Shown here piece after piece: positions 53,771 to 62,199 of a DNA stretch of 64,000 nt. How positions within the stretch are numbered: position 1 is the stretch's first letter; every line of letters begins with the position of its first letter. The notes under the pieces are model-generated. The model did not search any database. It saw nothing but the letters and a program-made list of their open reading frames with translations, and was not told the DNA's origin. Source of the stretch: Clostridia bacterium (GTDB lineage: Bacteria > Bacillota > Clostridia > Lachnospirales > Lachnospiraceae); NCBI GenBank assembly GCA_910574255.1, contig CAJTAK010000001.1, positions 271,779 to 335,778 on the forward strand, in the 5' to 3' direction. The translations under genes were made by a program, and so were the position numbers.

Positions 53771-54829
53771 ATGGGTAAACGGATAGTTTGGATTGATATT
53801 GCGAAGGGACTGGGTATTTTATTAGTTATTGCAGGTCATTTGTTTTTATATGATTCTAAAATAAGTGCAATTATTTTCAGCTTTCATATGCCTCTTTTTT
53901 TCTTTTTTGCCGGAATGCTGGAGCATGATGGTGATTTGAACTTTTCAGAATATCTTAAAAAAGGAATAAAGAAATTACTTTTGCCGTGGGCAATATTTTT
54001 TATTGTGGGTTTAGCGGTTACATTGGGTATTCCAGCATGGAGAGCAAATTTTAATGCCGCCGATACTCCTGTGGCTTTTTATACTTTAACAGCAGACTAT
54101 GTCCATGTGGGCCAGATTTGGTTTTTATCATGTTTATTTGGTGTTAAAATATTTTTTTATTTTTTTAATAAGCTTGTGATAAAAAGTAATAATATGCCAT
54201 TCATATTTTTATCTCTTTCCGGGCTTACAATTGTACAGATGATTTTAAGATTATTTGCAAATACATATTTGCCGTATCATATACTACCTTTTCAATTAGG
54301 AAGCGCATTTATAGGACTTGTTTTTTATGTTGCGGGATATTTTTACAAAAATTACAGAGATGAACTTTCAAAAACTGTTCGTTTCTGGAATTTTGTTGTT
54401 TGCTTGGCATTGGTTTTATATTCTCCCCACAATGAACATGTGAATATAGCAAGTATGGATCTAAAGAATAATTATTTCTTTTATATTTTTGCGTTTGCCG
54501 GTATATTCTTGACGATTTCGGCATCAAAGTTTATTGCGGATTTATCCTGGAAGTGGGCGGAACCAGGGAAGAATCTGCTATAGTATATTGGAAAGAATTC
54601 TATGTATATGTTTGCACTTCATAGTTTTGGACTTTATTTATGGGAATATCTTCTATCTGTCTACAGAAATGACTCTACAATATTAATTATGGAAAATATA
54701 AGGAGACGGGATTGCATTACGGGAACTGTTTTTGTCTTAGTGTTTACGTTGGGCATTGTATTTTGTCTCAAAGCCGTTTATAAAATAATTTGTGAGCATA
54801 TGGCGTTTCTGCCTTCTGAACGGAAATGA
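53771..54829 (+). pseudogene. Acyltransferase-3 family gene (fucose 4-O-acetylase-like) broken by an in-frame TAG
   Basis: The frame from ATG 53771 begins with RIVWIDIAKGLGILLVIAGHLF and FSFHMPLFFFFAGML, the acyltransferase-3/COG3594 pattern, and has about ten membrane spans. It is stopped by TAG at 54581-54583, yet the same frame continues with YIGKNSMYMFALHSFGLYLWEYLL to 54829, which is the typical C-terminal block of the family. A CAG to TAG change is the simplest cause. The truncated 270-residue product lacks the last two or three spans and is probably inactive. The DNA is A/T-rich. Confidence 0.8.
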
Positions 54830-54874
54830 TTTTTAATAAAAGGTGTTAAAGTATACGCCGAATTTTAAATTTGG

Positions 54875-54903
54875 TTGCCCTCTTTTCCATTTAATGCTAT
54901 AAT
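54875..54903 (+). promoter_or_regulatory. Promoter of the rfbBAC-wzm-wzt operon
   Basis: TTGCCC (54875-54880), 17 bases, TATAAT (54898-54903) with an extended TGC. It precedes rfbB by about 80 bases and could drive all genes to the right edge. Confidence 0.7.
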
Positions 54904-54916
54904 ACTTATATCTATG

Positions 54917-54945
54917 GAGCCGGACAGATCCAAGATGTCCGGCTC
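54917..54945 (+). promoter_or_regulatory. Leader hairpin before rfbB
   Basis: GAGCCGGACA (54917-54926) and TGTCCGGCTC (54936-54945) form a perfect ten-pair stem with a nine-base loop. It begins about 7 bases after the expected transcription start and has no T run, so it may stabilise the messenger or pause the polymerase rather than terminate. Confidence 0.6.
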
Positions 54946-54985
54946 TGCTATATAAAAAAGCAAATATTCTGGAGGAAATTATTTC

Positions 54986-56068
54986 ATGAGAACTTATCTC
55001 GTTACCGGAGGAGCCGGATTCATTGGTTCTAACTATATTCACTATATGTTTCGCAAGTATGGTGACAGCATCCGTATTATCAATGTAGATGCCCTCACCT
55101 ATGCGGGGAATCTGGAGAACCTGAAGGATGTGGAAAGTCAGGAGAATTATACTTTCATCCGGGCAGATATCCGTGACAGAGAATCCATTGAAAAGATATT
55201 TGAAGAAAATGACATCGACCGTGTAGTCCACTTTGCAGCAGAGAGCCATGTGGATCGCAGCATCCGCAACCCGGAGATTTTTGTGGAAACGAATGTTCTT
55301 GGCACGTTGGTAATGCTGAATGCGGCTAAGAAAGCATGGGAGCTTCCGGACGGAACTTATGGGGAGGACAAGCGTTTTTTATATGTATCTACCGATGAAG
55401 TGTATGGATCTCTGGAAGAAGGGGATACCTATTTCTATGAGACAACTCCTTTTGCGCCTCACAGTCCCTATTCAGCCAGCAAGGCTTCCGGCGATATGCT
55501 GACTAAGGCTTATTGGGATACCTACAAGTTCCCAATTAATATCACAAGCTGCAGCAACAACTATGGTCCCTATCAGTTTCCGGAAAAGCTGATTCCCTTA
55601 ATTATCAACAATGCTTTACAGGGAAAGAAGCTTCCGGTCTACGGTGACGGCAAGAATGTCCGTGACTGGCTATATGTAGATGACCATGCCAAGGCCATTG
55701 ACATGGTACAGGAAAAGGGGCGTCTGGGAGAGCGCTACAATATTGGCGGTCATAATGAAAAGCAGAATATAGAGATTGTCAATATTATTCTGGAAACCCT
55801 GCAGGAGATGCTTCCTGAGGATGATCCAAGAAAGTCTCTGATCAGCAAAGACCTGATTACTTATGTGGAGGATCGAAAGGGCCATGATCGCCGATACGCC
55901 ATTGCTCCGGATAAGATCAAAGAGGAGATTGGCTGGTATCCGGAAACCATGTTCAAAGAGGGTATTCGTCTCACAATACAGTGGTTTTTTGAGCATGAGG
56001 ATTGGATGAAAAATGTAACCAGCGGCGATTATCAGAAGTATTATGAAGAAATGTACCGGGTAAAATAA
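54986..56068 (+). CDS. rfbB: dTDP-glucose 4,6-dehydratase
   Basis: The 360-residue extended SDR has VTGGAGFIGSNYIHYM near residues 6-21, HFAAESHVDRSI, VSTDEVYG with the catalytic Thr-Asp-Glu and YSASKASGD with Tyr-Lys; CSNNYGPYQFPEKLIPL is typical of RmlB. It makes dTDP-4-keto-6-deoxyglucose, the second step to dTDP-rhamnose. CTGGAGG precedes ATG 54986. rfbA and rfbC follow. Confidence 0.96.
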   Translation: MRTYLVTGGAGFIGSNYIHYMFRKYGDSIRIINVDALTYAGNLENLKDVESQENYTFIRADIRDRESIEKIFEENDIDRVVHFAAESHVDRSIRNPEIFVETNVLGTLVMLNAAKKAWELPDGTYGEDKRFLYVSTDEVYGSLEEGDTYFYETTPFAPHSPYSASKASGDMLTKAYWDTYKFPINITSCSNNYGPYQFPEKLIPLIINNALQGKKLPVYGDGKNVRDWLYVDDHAKAIDMVQEKGRLGERYNIGGHNEKQNIEIVNIILETLQEMLPEDDPRKSLISKDLITYVEDRKGHDRRYAIAPDKIKEEIGWYPETMFKEGIRLTIQWFFEHEDWMKNVTSGDYQKYYEEMYRVK

Positions 56069-56130
56069 TATAATGAGTGCGGCGGCTCTTAACAATGGCG
56101 CTGATTACTTAATAGCTGCTGTACCAACAC

Positions 56131-56162
56131 AGGGACAGACACAAAGAAAGGTGCCTGTCCCT
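56131..56162 (+). repeat. REP-like hairpin between rfbB and rfbA
   Basis: AGGGACAG-A-CAC (56131-56142) pairs with GTG-C-CTGTCCCT (56151-56162). Short GGGACAG/CTGTCCC palindromes of this type are scattered in many Firmicutes genomes and are often linked to REP-type transposases. No T run follows, so it is not a clear terminator. The rest of the gap 56069-56239 shows nothing else. Confidence 0.5.
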
Positions 56163-56239
56163 CACGTACGTTAAAAAAGAGCAATCTCTAGATAAGCGGC
56201 ATTGTTCAAGGGATTACAGAACTTAAAATGGAGGTTTTT

Positions 56240-57109
56240 ATGAAAGGAATTATTCTGGCAGGCGGAGCCGGAACCAGACTTTATCCGCTGACAAAAGCAA
56301 TATCAAAGCAGATTATGCCGGTATATGATAAACCTATGATCTACTATCCTCTATCTACCTTGATGCTGGCAGGCATTCGGGAGGTGCTGATTATCTCCAC
56401 ACCCCGGGATTTGCCTGTGTTCGAGGAACTGCTGGGAGATGGATCTCAGCTTGGTATGGAGATGCACTATGCCATACAGGAATACCCCAGAGGACTGGCA
56501 GACGCCTTTATCATTGGAGAAAAATTCATTGGAACTGATCATGTAGCGCTGGTTTTGGGAGATAATATCTTCTATGGGCAAAGCTTTTCAAAGGTTCTGA
56601 GAGCTGCTGCCGCCCGGACAGAAGGTGCCACTATATTTGGATATTATGTAAAAGATCCGAGAGAATACGGTGTTGTGGCCTTCAATAAGGAGGGAAAAGC
56701 TCTCTCTATCGAAGAAAAGCCGGTGAATCCCAAGTCAAATTATGCGGTGCCGGGTCTCTATTTCTATGATAATGATGTAGTAGAGATAGCCAAAAACGTA
56801 AAACCGTCCACAAGAGGTGAAATTGAGATTACCAGTGTCAATAATGAATACCTTCGCCGCAGCACGCTTCATGTGGAAACATTGGGCAGGGGCTTTGCAT
56901 GGCTGGATACCGGAAATCATGATGCGCTTCTGGATGCCGCCGATTTCGTGGCTGCTTTTCAGAAACGTCAGGGGCTTTATATCTCCTGTATAGAGGAGAT
57001 TGCCTACAAACAGGGCTTCATAAATAAGGATCAGCTCTTAAAACTGGCTGCTCCCTTGATGAAAACGGCCTACGGCCAATATCTGACTGATGTGGCCAAC
57101 GGCCTGTAA
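56240..57109 (+). CDS. rfbA: Glucose-1-phosphate thymidylyltransferase
   Basis: The 289-residue protein has [49 protein letters not shown] and [18 protein letters not shown], the RmlA set. It makes dTDP-glucose from glucose-1-phosphate and dTTP. ATG 56240 is chosen because GGAGG lies five bases before it; an in-frame ATG at 56228 would put the ribosome site inside the gene. Confidence 0.96.
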   Translation: MKGIILAGGAGTRLYPLTKAISKQIMPVYDKPMIYYPLSTLMLAGIREVLIISTPRDLPVFEELLGDGSQLGMEMHYAIQEYPRGLADAFIIGEKFIGTDHVALVLGDNIFYGQSFSKVLRAAAARTEGATIFGYYVKDPREYGVVAFNKEGKALSIEEKPVNPKSNYAVPGLYFYDNDVVEIAKNVKPSTRGEIEITSVNNEYLRRSTLHVETLGRGFAWLDTGNHDALLDAADFVAAFQKRQGLYISCIEEIAYKQGFINKDQLLKLAAPLMKTAYGQYLTDVANGL

Positions 57110-57195
57110 AATTAAGAAAACTGACATATAAACAACCTAATAAAAACATTGTGCGGATAATCCGTCTTAGATTAATCCAAGGGAGAAAACAGACA

Positions 57196-57768
57196 ATGTC
57201 CAAAATAACAGTAGAAACCTGCCCTATTGAGGGACTGAAAATTATAACCCCGTCCGTTTTCGGCGATGAACGAGGCTATTTTATGGAAACCTACAACTAT
57301 AATGACTTTAAGGAAGCCGGGATTGATATGGAGTTCGTTCAGGACAACCAGTCTGCTTCAAAAAAAGGAGTGTTACGGGGATTGCACTTTCAGATTAATC
57401 ATCCCCAGGATAAAATTGTCCGGGTGATCAGCGGAGAAGTTTTTGACGTAGCTGTAGATCTCAGGGAAGGCTCTCCCTCCTACGGGCAGTGGTACGGCGT
57501 TATCTTGTCAGCAGAGAACAAAAAGCAATTCTTTATCCCTAAGAATTTTGCCCACGGTTTTCTTGTTCTGTCCGATTCTGCAGAGTTTGCCTACAAATGC
57601 ACCGACTTTTACCATGCCAATGATGAAGGCGGCCTTGCATGGAATGATCCGGATATTGGTGTAGAGTGGCCCATTCCAGAGGGAATGGAACTTATCATAT
57701 CCGAGAAGGATCGGAAATGGGGCGGCATTCAGCAGTTGGCAGGCGTGTCTGGAAAGAGGAAAAAATAA
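57196..57768 (+). CDS. rfbC: dTDP-4-dehydrorhamnose 3,5-epimerase
   Basis: The 190-residue cupin-fold protein has PSVFGDERGYFMETYN, FVQDNQSASKKGVLRGLHFQ with the catalytic His, GEVFDVAVDLREGSPSYGQW and FIPKNFAHGFLVLSD, all typical of RmlC. It epimerises carbons 3 and 5 of dTDP-4-keto-6-deoxyglucose. ATG 57196 has GGGAGAA about 11 bases upstream. The last enzyme of the pathway, RfbD, is not found in the window, so rhamnose synthesis must be finished by a gene elsewhere. Confidence 0.95.
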   Translation: MSKITVETCPIEGLKIITPSVFGDERGYFMETYNYNDFKEAGIDMEFVQDNQSASKKGVLRGLHFQINHPQDKIVRVISGEVFDVAVDLREGSPSYGQWYGVILSAENKKQFFIPKNFAHGFLVLSDSAEFAYKCTDFYHANDEGGLAWNDPDIGVEWPIPEGMELIISEKDRKWGGIQQLAGVSGKRKK

Positions 57769-57769
57769 C

Positions 57770-58591
57770 ATGGAAGAAAGCAGACAGCTTACAGCCGAGG
57801 TATTTATAGATACAGGAAAGGACTTCCGCCCAGAAGATTCCCTGCAGGCAGAGTACCCCTGTGCATTAGGAGAAACAGTTACTTTAGAATTTGATTTGAG
57901 TGTTTTTGAGCGTACTTGCGGCTTTCGCTTTGATCCCCTGCTGGAAGACAGCAGTATGATCAAGCTTCTTTATATCACCCTTACCTATGAGGATGGAGAA
58001 TCCAAAACAATAGAATGGAACCGTATCAAGACTAACAGTGATGTAGACTTTGAGCCCATCTTTGCTTATCTTCATAAAGATCCTAAGTTTTTTGTTGATG
58101 AAGCTCTCTGCCTGAAACTTGTTAAAGCAAAGGTAAGTTTTCAGGTGTTAGAGCTGGGGGTAGGAGAAAAGGAATACTGGCAGGAGATCAAAAAGCACAG
58201 CATATCTGAGAAAGAAAAAGCACAGCTTTTGAATAAGCTGGAGCTGGCCATGAACCAGAATCGTGTTCTGGAACAGGAAAACCGCAGGCTGAAGATTGAG
58301 GAGGCGGACATCTACGCTACTGGTATCTGGAAGCTTCAGCATGACGCAAGGGGGCCCATGAAGGTTATTTTCGGAAAGGGAAATATTCTGACCTTTTTGG
58401 CTGCAGTTTATCTTGCTCTTTGCTCTGAGCTTTTTATTTTTAACAATGCTTATTATTCCACACCCCGTCCAAACGAGCAGATTCTTTGTTTTAGCTTCTT
58501 CCGCTTCGGCATGGTGTGGCTGGGGGCGTTTGTGCTGATTGCAGTCATCAACGGACTGATTCAGAAAGGATACCGACGTGAGCTTACTTAG
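57770..58591 (+). CDS. Uncharacterised protein: beta-rich domain, coiled coil and two membrane spans
   Basis: I do not recognise this 273-residue protein. An N-terminal beta-rich domain (about 1-120) contains VTLEFDLSVFERTCGFRFDPL, similar in style to beta-sandwich domains seen at the start of rhamnan-type glycosyltransferases. A coiled coil follows (about 145-180, with EKEKAQLLNKLELAMNQN) and then two hydrophobic spans near 203-222 and 240-262. It starts one base after rfbC and overlaps the wzm gene by 14 bases. A link to the Wzm/Wzt exporter, perhaps as a glycan-recognition or docking partner, is inferred from context only. Confidence 0.6.
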   Translation: MEESRQLTAEVFIDTGKDFRPEDSLQAEYPCALGETVTLEFDLSVFERTCGFRFDPLLEDSSMIKLLYITLTYEDGESKTIEWNRIKTNSDVDFEPIFAYLHKDPKFFVDEALCLKLVKAKVSFQVLELGVGEKEYWQEIKKHSISEKEKAQLLNKLELAMNQNRVLEQENRRLKIEEADIYATGIWKLQHDARGPMKVIFGKGNILTFLAAVYLALCSELFIFNNAYYSTPRPNEQILCFSFFRFGMVWLGAFVLIAVINGLIQKGYRRELT

Positions 58592-59366
58592 CGTTTTTGT
58601 AAAATACAGAAATCTTATTAGCCAGCTTGTAATGAGAGATATCAAAACAAAATACCGCCGATCTATTCTGGGCTTACTGTGGACTGTACTGAATCCGCTG
58701 CTGATGATGACAGTACTTTCCGTTGTATTTTCCTACTTCTTTTCTAAATATGGACAGATTGATAATTTTCCAGTGTATCTGCTCTGCGGACAGCTGATTT
58801 TTAACTTTTTCAATGAGTCCACCAGTATTGCTATGGGCTCCATTATACACAGCGGAGAGCTGATTAAAAAGGTCTATGTGCCAAAATACCTGTTTCCTAT
58901 TTCCAAGGTTATGTCCAGCGGTGTTAATCTGATGGCTTCCATGATTGCATTGATTATTGTGATGCTTGTTACAAGGGCCAGGGTGACACCTACGATTTTG
59001 TTGGCATTGTTTCCGCTTTTGTATGTACTGCTGTTTTCCACAGGTGTCAGCCTGTTTTTGGCAGCTGCAGCAGTGAGCTTTCGGGATTTGATGCATCTTT
59101 ATGGGGTAATTACTACAGCATGGATGTACCTGACTCCAATGATTTATCCCATAGAAATTTTAGATGGTGCGCCGGCCTGGGTAAGGATGATTGTGAATAT
59201 TAATCCGCTGACGGGCTTTATTAAGATATTCCGCTGCGTAGTTTTGGACGGCGTGACAGCTCCGGCCATTCTCCATGTACAGAGTCTTATCTGGTGTGCG
59301 GTGGCTCTTGCGATTGGTTCCGCAGTGTTTAAAAAGGCTCAGGACGGCTTCATATTAAAGATTTAG
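58578..59366 (+). CDS. wzm: ABC-2 polysaccharide export permease
   Basis: The 262-residue protein has six membrane spans and the ABC-2 polysaccharide export signature RDIKTKYRRSILGLLWTVLNPLL near the N-terminus, with TAWMYLTPMIYP and VNINPLTGFIKIFR near the end. It forms the channel half of an exporter for lipid-linked polysaccharide such as O-polysaccharide, teichoic acid or rhamnan. The start is GTG 58578, supported by AAAGGA seven bases before it. It overlaps the previous gene and is 19 bases before the ATPase gene. Confidence 0.92.
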   Translation: MSLLSVFVKYRNLISQLVMRDIKTKYRRSILGLLWTVLNPLLMMTVLSVVFSYFFSKYGQIDNFPVYLLCGQLIFNFFNESTSIAMGSIIHSGELIKKVYVPKYLFPISKVMSSGVNLMASMIALIIVMLVTRARVTPTILLALFPLLYVLLFSTGVSLFLAAAAVSFRDLMHLYGVITTAWMYLTPMIYPIEILDGAPAWVRMIVNINPLTGFIKIFRCVVLDGVTAPAILHVQSLIWCAVALAIGSAVFKKAQDGFILKI

Positions 59367-59385
59367 GAGAGGAAGACAGGGAGCA

Positions 59386-60132
59386 ATGAAGATAGAGAAT
59401 GCCATAGAGGTAAAGGATGTGTCCATGTGCTTCAACCTCTCACGGGAAAAGGTAGACAGCATCAAAGAATATATTATTAAGGCATTAAAACGGCAGCTTT
59501 TTTATGAAGAATTCTGGGCCTTAAATGATGTAAGCTTTGAGATACGTAAAGGGGATTCCGTAGGGCTGGTGGGGATGAACGGTTCCGGAAAGAGTACGAT
59601 GTTAAAGATCATTGCCGGTGTGCTTCGGCCTACCAAGGGCACGGTGGAGACTGCGGGAACCATTGCGCCCATGATAGAGCTGGGAGCGGGCTTCGACCAT
59701 GATCTGACAGCCAGGGAAAATATTTTTCTCAACGGAGCCCTGATCGGCTATCCGAAGGAGATGCTGGAAGAGCGGTTTAACGATATCATTGCCTTTGCCG
59801 GGCTGGAACGCTTTGTGGACGTACCGATTAAGAACTTTTCTTCCGGTATGCTGGCCCGTCTGGGATTTTCCATCGCAACCATTGTTGATGCGGACATTTT
59901 GATTGTGGATGAGATTCTGGCTGTCGGGGACTATCAATTTCAGAATAAGTGTAAGAAGCGTATCCGGGAAATGATGGAGAAAAACACCACGGTGCTTTTC
60001 GTATCCCACAGTATTGAGCAGGTGAAGGAGATCTGCAATAAGGCTATTTGGATTGATCACGGTCATGTCCGCATGATGGGAGAGGCCGAGGAGGTCTGCG
60101 ACGCTTATGAGGACCCAGCCGAAAAAATGTAA
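59386..60132 (+). CDS. wzt: ABC polysaccharide export ATPase, short form without C-terminal sugar-binding domain
   Basis: The 248-residue ATPase has Walker A GMNGSGKSTMLKIIAGVL near residue 63-80, a Q-loop-side GAGFDHDLTARENIFLNGAL, signature-like FSSGMLARLGFSIAT near 151 and Walker B ADILIVDEILAVGD. This is the Wzt/TagH group. At 248 residues it lacks the C-terminal carbohydrate-binding domain of classical Wzt, so it is of the TagH-short/RgpD-like type. Together with the permease it exports a completed glycan across the membrane. Confidence 0.93.
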   Translation: MKIENAIEVKDVSMCFNLSREKVDSIKEYIIKALKRQLFYEEFWALNDVSFEIRKGDSVGLVGMNGSGKSTMLKIIAGVLRPTKGTVETAGTIAPMIELGAGFDHDLTARENIFLNGALIGYPKEMLEERFNDIIAFAGLERFVDVPIKNFSSGMLARLGFSIATIVDADILIVDEILAVGDYQFQNKCKKRIREMMEKNTTVLFVSHSIEQVKEICNKAIWIDHGHVRMMGEAEEVCDAYEDPAEKM

Positions 60133-60198
60133 GAGGCTTCCGCCGGTGCCGGTGACATAACGATAAAGCTGTGAAACAGCTGTTTAGGAGAACGGAAT

Positions 60199-62160
60199 AT
60201 GGATAACCAGGAAATGCAGAATGATTATAAAAAATTGTATGAAGCCGAGCGGGAGAAAACAGAGGTTCTCTTAAGTAAGATTGAGGAATCGGAAAAGGAG
60301 ATTGAGGAGCTTCGCTTTAAGCTTGACCGGATTAAGAACAGCTTTGCATGGAAGCTGTCTACGCCCCTGCGCAAAGGACTTCATTTTTATGAAAAAACCA
60401 AATACCGGCTAACACGGTACGGTTCGATTCCGGGACTTATGCGGAAGGTACGCAGTAAGATTCAGGAGCGCAAAAACATGAAGCGCCATGGAACAGCCAG
60501 TTTTCCTTCGCCGGAGGAGGCGTTAAGGCAGCGGGAGACTGTTTTTGAGAAAAAGGTAAAGTTCAGCATTTTGGTGCCTCTTTACAACACGCCGGAAAAG
60601 TTCCTTACAGATATGGTGGATTCTGTAAAAAAACAGACCTATGAGAATTGGGAGCTGTGTCTGGCGGACGGCAGCGATCATGAACATGCTTATGTGGGAG
60701 AGATCTGCAAGAGATATGCGAAGGATGACAAGCGTATTATTTATCATGTGCTGGATCACAACTATGGAATCTCCGGGAATACCAATGAATGCCTGAAGCT
60801 GGCTGCCGGAGATTATATCGGCCTTTTTGATCATGACGATGTTCTGCACCCGGCAGCTCTTTTTGAGTATGCAAAAGCTATCAATGAGGAAGGGGCGGAC
60901 TATATCTACTGCGATGAGATTACTTTTGAGGGTGATAGCATTGATCACATGATTGTGCTGCACTTTAAGCCGGATTTTGCCATTGATAATCTGAGGGGTA
61001 ATAATTATATCTGCCATTTTTCTGCATTTTCCAGAGAGCTTCTGGATGAGGCAGGAGTATTCCGAAGTCAATATGACGGAAGTCAGGATCATGATATGAT
61101 TCTTCGGCTTACCGCAAAGGCGAAGAAGGTTTATCATGTGCCAAAGGCCCTATATTACTGGAGATCCCATAAGGCTTCCGTGGCTCAGGATATCAATGCC
61201 AAGACCTATGCGGTGGATGCGGCCAAGAGGGCAGTTCACGATCACATTCTGGAGGTCTATGGAATGGATGCCAAGGTGGAGAGCACCCGGGCATTTCCGA
61301 CAATCTTCCGGATTCGCTATCCGCTGTTTGAAAAGCCTTTGATTTCTATTATCATTCCCAACCGGGATCACATGGAGGATTTGTCCCGCTGCGTGGAGTC
61401 CATCATCAATAAGTCTACCTATCCTGATTATGAGATTATTGTAGTGGAAAATAACAGTGAGACAAAGGAAATTTATGATTATTACAAGGCACTGGAGCAC
61501 AATGAACGAATTCATATAGTGAAGTATGAGGGGGACTTTAACTATTCCCGTATCAATAACTTCGGAATATCCTTTGCCAGGGGAAAATATGTACTTTTGC
61601 TGAACAATGATATGAAGGTGATCACCCGGGAATGGATGGAAGAGCTTCTTATGTATGCCCAGAGACCAGATGTTGCGGCAGTGGGCGGTAAGCTTTACTA
61701 TGCGGACAATTCCATTCAGCATGCAGGCATTGTCATTGGGCTGGGCGCCCATCGGGCGGCCGGACATACTCATTATAAGGATGATAAGATGCATCTGGGC
61801 TATATGGGGCGGCTCTGTTATGCTCAGGATGTAACGGCTGTGACAGGAGCGTGTCTCCTGGTGGGAAGGGAACAGTATGATCAGGTGGGAGGTCTGGATG
61901 AGAACTTCAGTGTGGCTTTCAATGATGTGGATTTCTGCCTGAAGCTTAGAAAAGCTGGTTATTTGAATGTGTTCACTCCGTTTTGTGAGCTGTTTCATTA
62001 TGAGTCCAAGACCAGAGGCATGGAGGAAGGTGAAAAACTGAAGCGCTTCCAGAATGAGGTTGCGCTATTCCGTGAAAAATGGAAGGAAGAGCTGGAAGCA
62101 GGGGATCCTTACTTTAATCCGAATTTCTCATTGGATTATTCGGATTATACCATTAAGTGA
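60199..62160 (+). CDS. Glycosyltransferase with coiled coil and two tandem GT2 domains
   Basis: The 653-residue protein begins with a coiled coil (about 1-55), then KNSFAWKLSTPLRKG, a common lead-in of this group. GT2 domain one (about 114-340) has FSILVPLYNTPEKFLTDMVDSV and LFDHDDVLHP; domain two (about 375-640) has ISIIIPNRDHMEDLSRCVESI and LLLNNDMKVI. Such two-headed enzymes often build rhamnan or other repeating backbones before ABC export. It follows wzm-wzt in the operon, so it may extend the exported polymer with dTDP-rhamnose; this is inferred. Confidence 0.9.
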   Translation: MDNQEMQNDYKKLYEAEREKTEVLLSKIEESEKEIEELRFKLDRIKNSFAWKLSTPLRKGLHFYEKTKYRLTRYGSIPGLMRKVRSKIQERKNMKRHGTASFPSPEEALRQRETVFEKKVKFSILVPLYNTPEKFLTDMVDSVKKQTYENWELCLADGSDHEHAYVGEICKRYAKDDKRIIYHVLDHNYGISGNTNECLKLAAGDYIGLFDHDDVLHPAALFEYAKAINEEGADYIYCDEITFEGDSIDHMIVLHFKPDFAIDNLRGNNYICHFSAFSRELLDEAGVFRSQYDGSQDHDMILRLTAKAKKVYHVPKALYYWRSHKASVAQDINAKTYAVDAAKRAVHDHILEVYGMDAKVESTRAFPTIFRIRYPLFEKPLISIIIPNRDHMEDLSRCVESIINKSTYPDYEIIVVENNSETKEIYDYYKALEHNERIHIVKYEGDFNYSRINNFGISFARGKYVLLLNNDMKVITREWMEELLMYAQRPDVAAVGGKLYYADNSIQHAGIVIGLGAHRAAGHTHYKDDKMHLGYMGRLCYAQDVTAVTGACLLVGREQYDQVGGLDENFSVAFNDVDFCLKLRKAGYLNVFTPFCELFHYESKTRGMEEGEKLKRFQNEVALFREKWKEELEAGDPYFNPNFSLDYSDYTIK

Positions 62161-62199
62161 TCCGTATATTGCAGCATTAAATAACAGGAGATATAGACC

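Noticed and set aside
54602-54829. A separate 75-codon gene after the acyltransferase
   Set aside because: It is in the same frame as the acyltransferase and matches its typical C-terminal end; the TAG before it is a nonsense change, and there is no good ribosome site.
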